Positions 62,599 to 64,000 of a DNA stretch of 64,000 bases are shown here, one piece after another. Position numbers and translations under genes: made by a program. Source of the stretch: Prostheceraeus crozeri (taxonomy: Eukaryota > Platyhelminthes > Polycladida > Euryleptidae). The stretch covers positions 496,001 through 560,000 of the forward strand of contig CAJQUW010008753.1 in assembly GCA_907163375.1 (NCBI GenBank), written 5' to 3'. The notes beneath the pieces were generated by a model, which saw only the letters and a program-made list of their open reading frames with translations, did no database searches and was not told where the DNA came from. Numbering within the stretch: position 1 is the stretch's first letter; each line of letters starts with the position of its first letter.

Positions 62599-62910
62599 GT
62601 AAGCTTCTGAATGTTTCTGAATTTATTTTGTCAACTTAGTTTCAGCATTTAACTGCAAGTCTAGGTACATGCATTTGGAAATCCCGAAAACAAAATCAAA
62701 GGAGAGATTTGGTCATGGATTTGGGTTTATTGACCATGAACACGTAGAGACATTTCTATTATTGACTACTGCTATATCTGCTCTTAATTTTACAAATACT
62801 AAAGAGCTACTAGCGTCATACTTAATTTACTGATAACAAAATATCTCAATTCCTCTTAGTTCCTCATAGCAGACATATCACATTTTAGGAGTCCTACCAA
62901 TACTTTGAAT

Positions 62911-63038
62911 TCATTTGTGTAATCGAAAACCCAAGTAAAGCGATGTGTTTCTTGATAGCTATAATATTTATTTATATATAAATATTATAGCTATCAAGAA
63001 ACACATCGTTTTACTTGGGTTTTCCATCACACAAATGA
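62911..63038. repeat. 128-bp near-perfect inverted repeat
   Basis: Arms of about 61 bp (starting TCATTTGTGTAATCGAAAAC on the left) pair with only three mismatches around a 6-base centre (TTATAT, 62972-62977). It could be a tiny MITE, or if transcribed, a long hairpin RNA. No target duplication is clear. Confidence 0.85.
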
Positions 63039-63533
63039 TGTCACATGCCCAAGGCTTATTCACTTTGAATTTAATATCAGAATGTGCATGTATATCAGTT
63101 TTCACGACGACGTTTCTCGTTGAAAAATCGATCAAAAGTTGATTGTGTCGTCAAAAGAATCATAATCAAATTGGAATATGTTGAAATGGTAATATATTGT
63201 TTTGAAATTCGTAATTTCTGATTGCTTACATTGAAAATAGCACAAACATCTGGTTATGTTGAGACAAAATAGTTGCATGCTAAAAGCCTTAGAAACTATG
63301 AGCACGAAAGAACTTAATTAGCGCATTAAAACACTTTTAATTTAGAACTTCAATATTTAGATATGTAGTATACTTGTGCGATAGTATCAATATTTGGATG
63401 AGAAATAATTGAAAAAATTTTTGAAACAGTCAAACATGCCATAAGTCATAAAGTTCTATTTCAGGACTGCAAAAATTTTAGATGGAGAATGTTTTTATCA
63501 ATGCGGACAAACTATTGAGCCATTCGATATCTG

Positions 63534-64000
63534 AGTAGTAAGAAAACGGCGAACACCCGACCGGCGCCCCCCCCCCCCTCTGGAACGACAGAGGTTGTGG
63601 TCTGTCGTGGTGTGCCGGCCAGGTTGGTTCCCCTTCACAAAATGTTCGCTGACTCCCCCCCCCTCTGGAACGGCAGAGTGTCGTGGTGGACTTGGGCGAC
63701 CGCCAGGATTTGTCTTGAGGCTATAGTGTGTGATGTTTTTCGTGCAATCTGCTGAATGTTGGGTTGTAAAATGGTCTGTTTCGAGTGGAAGGAGTGCTCG
63801 GATGAGAAAACGGAGGCCAGATTCGGATTCAGCGTGAAATTCTGCATCGGTATGGTGAATTTGAACGCAATCGGAGAGAAAAATTTTCGCTGACGTCCCC
63901 CCCCCTCGGAAGAGCTCGCTTCGATTTTGGCTTCCAGTGGACGGATTTTGTCGTGCCATAGCTCGTTTGAAAGCTAAGAGTGAGACAAATTCAGTGAAAC
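63534..64000. repeat. Left terminal repeat of Polinton D
   Basis: Starts AGTAGTAAGAAAACGGCG at 63534. It is the inverted counterpart of 1330-1853, including C-tracts at 63567-63578, 63655-63663 and 63897-63905 next to TCTGGAACGACAGAG-type units. It runs off the window. Read as the left end of a Polinton of the same family as C, most of which is outside. Confidence 0.65.

Noticed and set aside
870-64000. A single 62-kb element flanked by the inverted G-tract repeats at both window ends
   Set aside because: The AGTAGTAAG termini face inward (at 1853 and 63534), so the repeats are the outer ends of two separate Polintons lying mostly outside the window.
1-64000. LTR retroviruses or other retroviral elements
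   Set aside because: No long direct repeats, gag or RT-RNase H seen. The retroviral-type integrases belong to Polintons.
1-64000. CRISPR arrays or bacterial contamination
   Set aside because: No regularly spaced repeat-spacer structure. Introns, LINEs, SINE and TATA promoters show animal DNA.

Overview
This is metazoan nuclear DNA, most likely from a marine invertebrate. It is AT-rich, with GT-AG introns, CR1/L2-type and RTE-type LINEs, piggyBac and hAT-like DNA transposons, and many TACATGTA-type words. I cannot place it more closely. Almost all of it is mobile DNA. The best host genes are one intronless rhodopsin-like receptor (55432-56385) and, weakly, a possible first exon near 62524.

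The main content is a cluster of four Polinton (Maverick) elements, all fossils. C: only its right end is inside (1-1853). A: complete between its ends (5865-25565), very AT-rich, inverted repeats of about 0.7 kb, 6-bp target duplication TAGGTG. B: complete between its ends (25893-49945), inverted repeats of 0.26-0.30 kb, imperfect 6-bp duplication. D: only its left end is inside (63534-64000). C and D share one terminal-repeat family carrying G/C-tract tandem repeats. A and B are only 327 bp apart and come from different lineages. All ends start with AGTAGT. In A and B the genes converge on the middle: polymerase from the left, integrase and most capsid genes from the right.

Region by region: 1-1853 Polinton C end, with two compactly packed genes; 2080-5270 decayed CR1/L2-group LINE; 5271-5864 flank; 5865-25565 Polinton A, with a nearly intact LINE (9329-13015) inserted in its ATPase gene; 25893-49945 Polinton B, carrying a non-autonomous piggyBac copy (29875-31723) and a decayed LINE (32030-34400); 49966-51856 hAT-like non-autonomous transposon; 53066-53745 RTE LINE fragment; 55432-56385 receptor; 56885-57004 tRNA-like SINE head; 57739-60695 piggyBac with an intact-looking three-exon transposase; 60696-63533 mostly non-coding; 63534 onward Polinton D.

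Most notable signals: (1) an intein with a LAGLIDADG endonuclease region inside motif C of the Polinton A DNA polymerase gene; (2) a TATA-binding-protein-like gene in Polinton B; (3) an IAP-like UBA/RING gene at one end of B; (4) three hairpins with a conserved loop and covarying stems downstream of the B polymerase; (5) GC-rich palindromic mini-repeats scattered through spacers and inside genes of A; (6) a phage-type tail-fibre motif and a phospholipase-A2-like domain in A.
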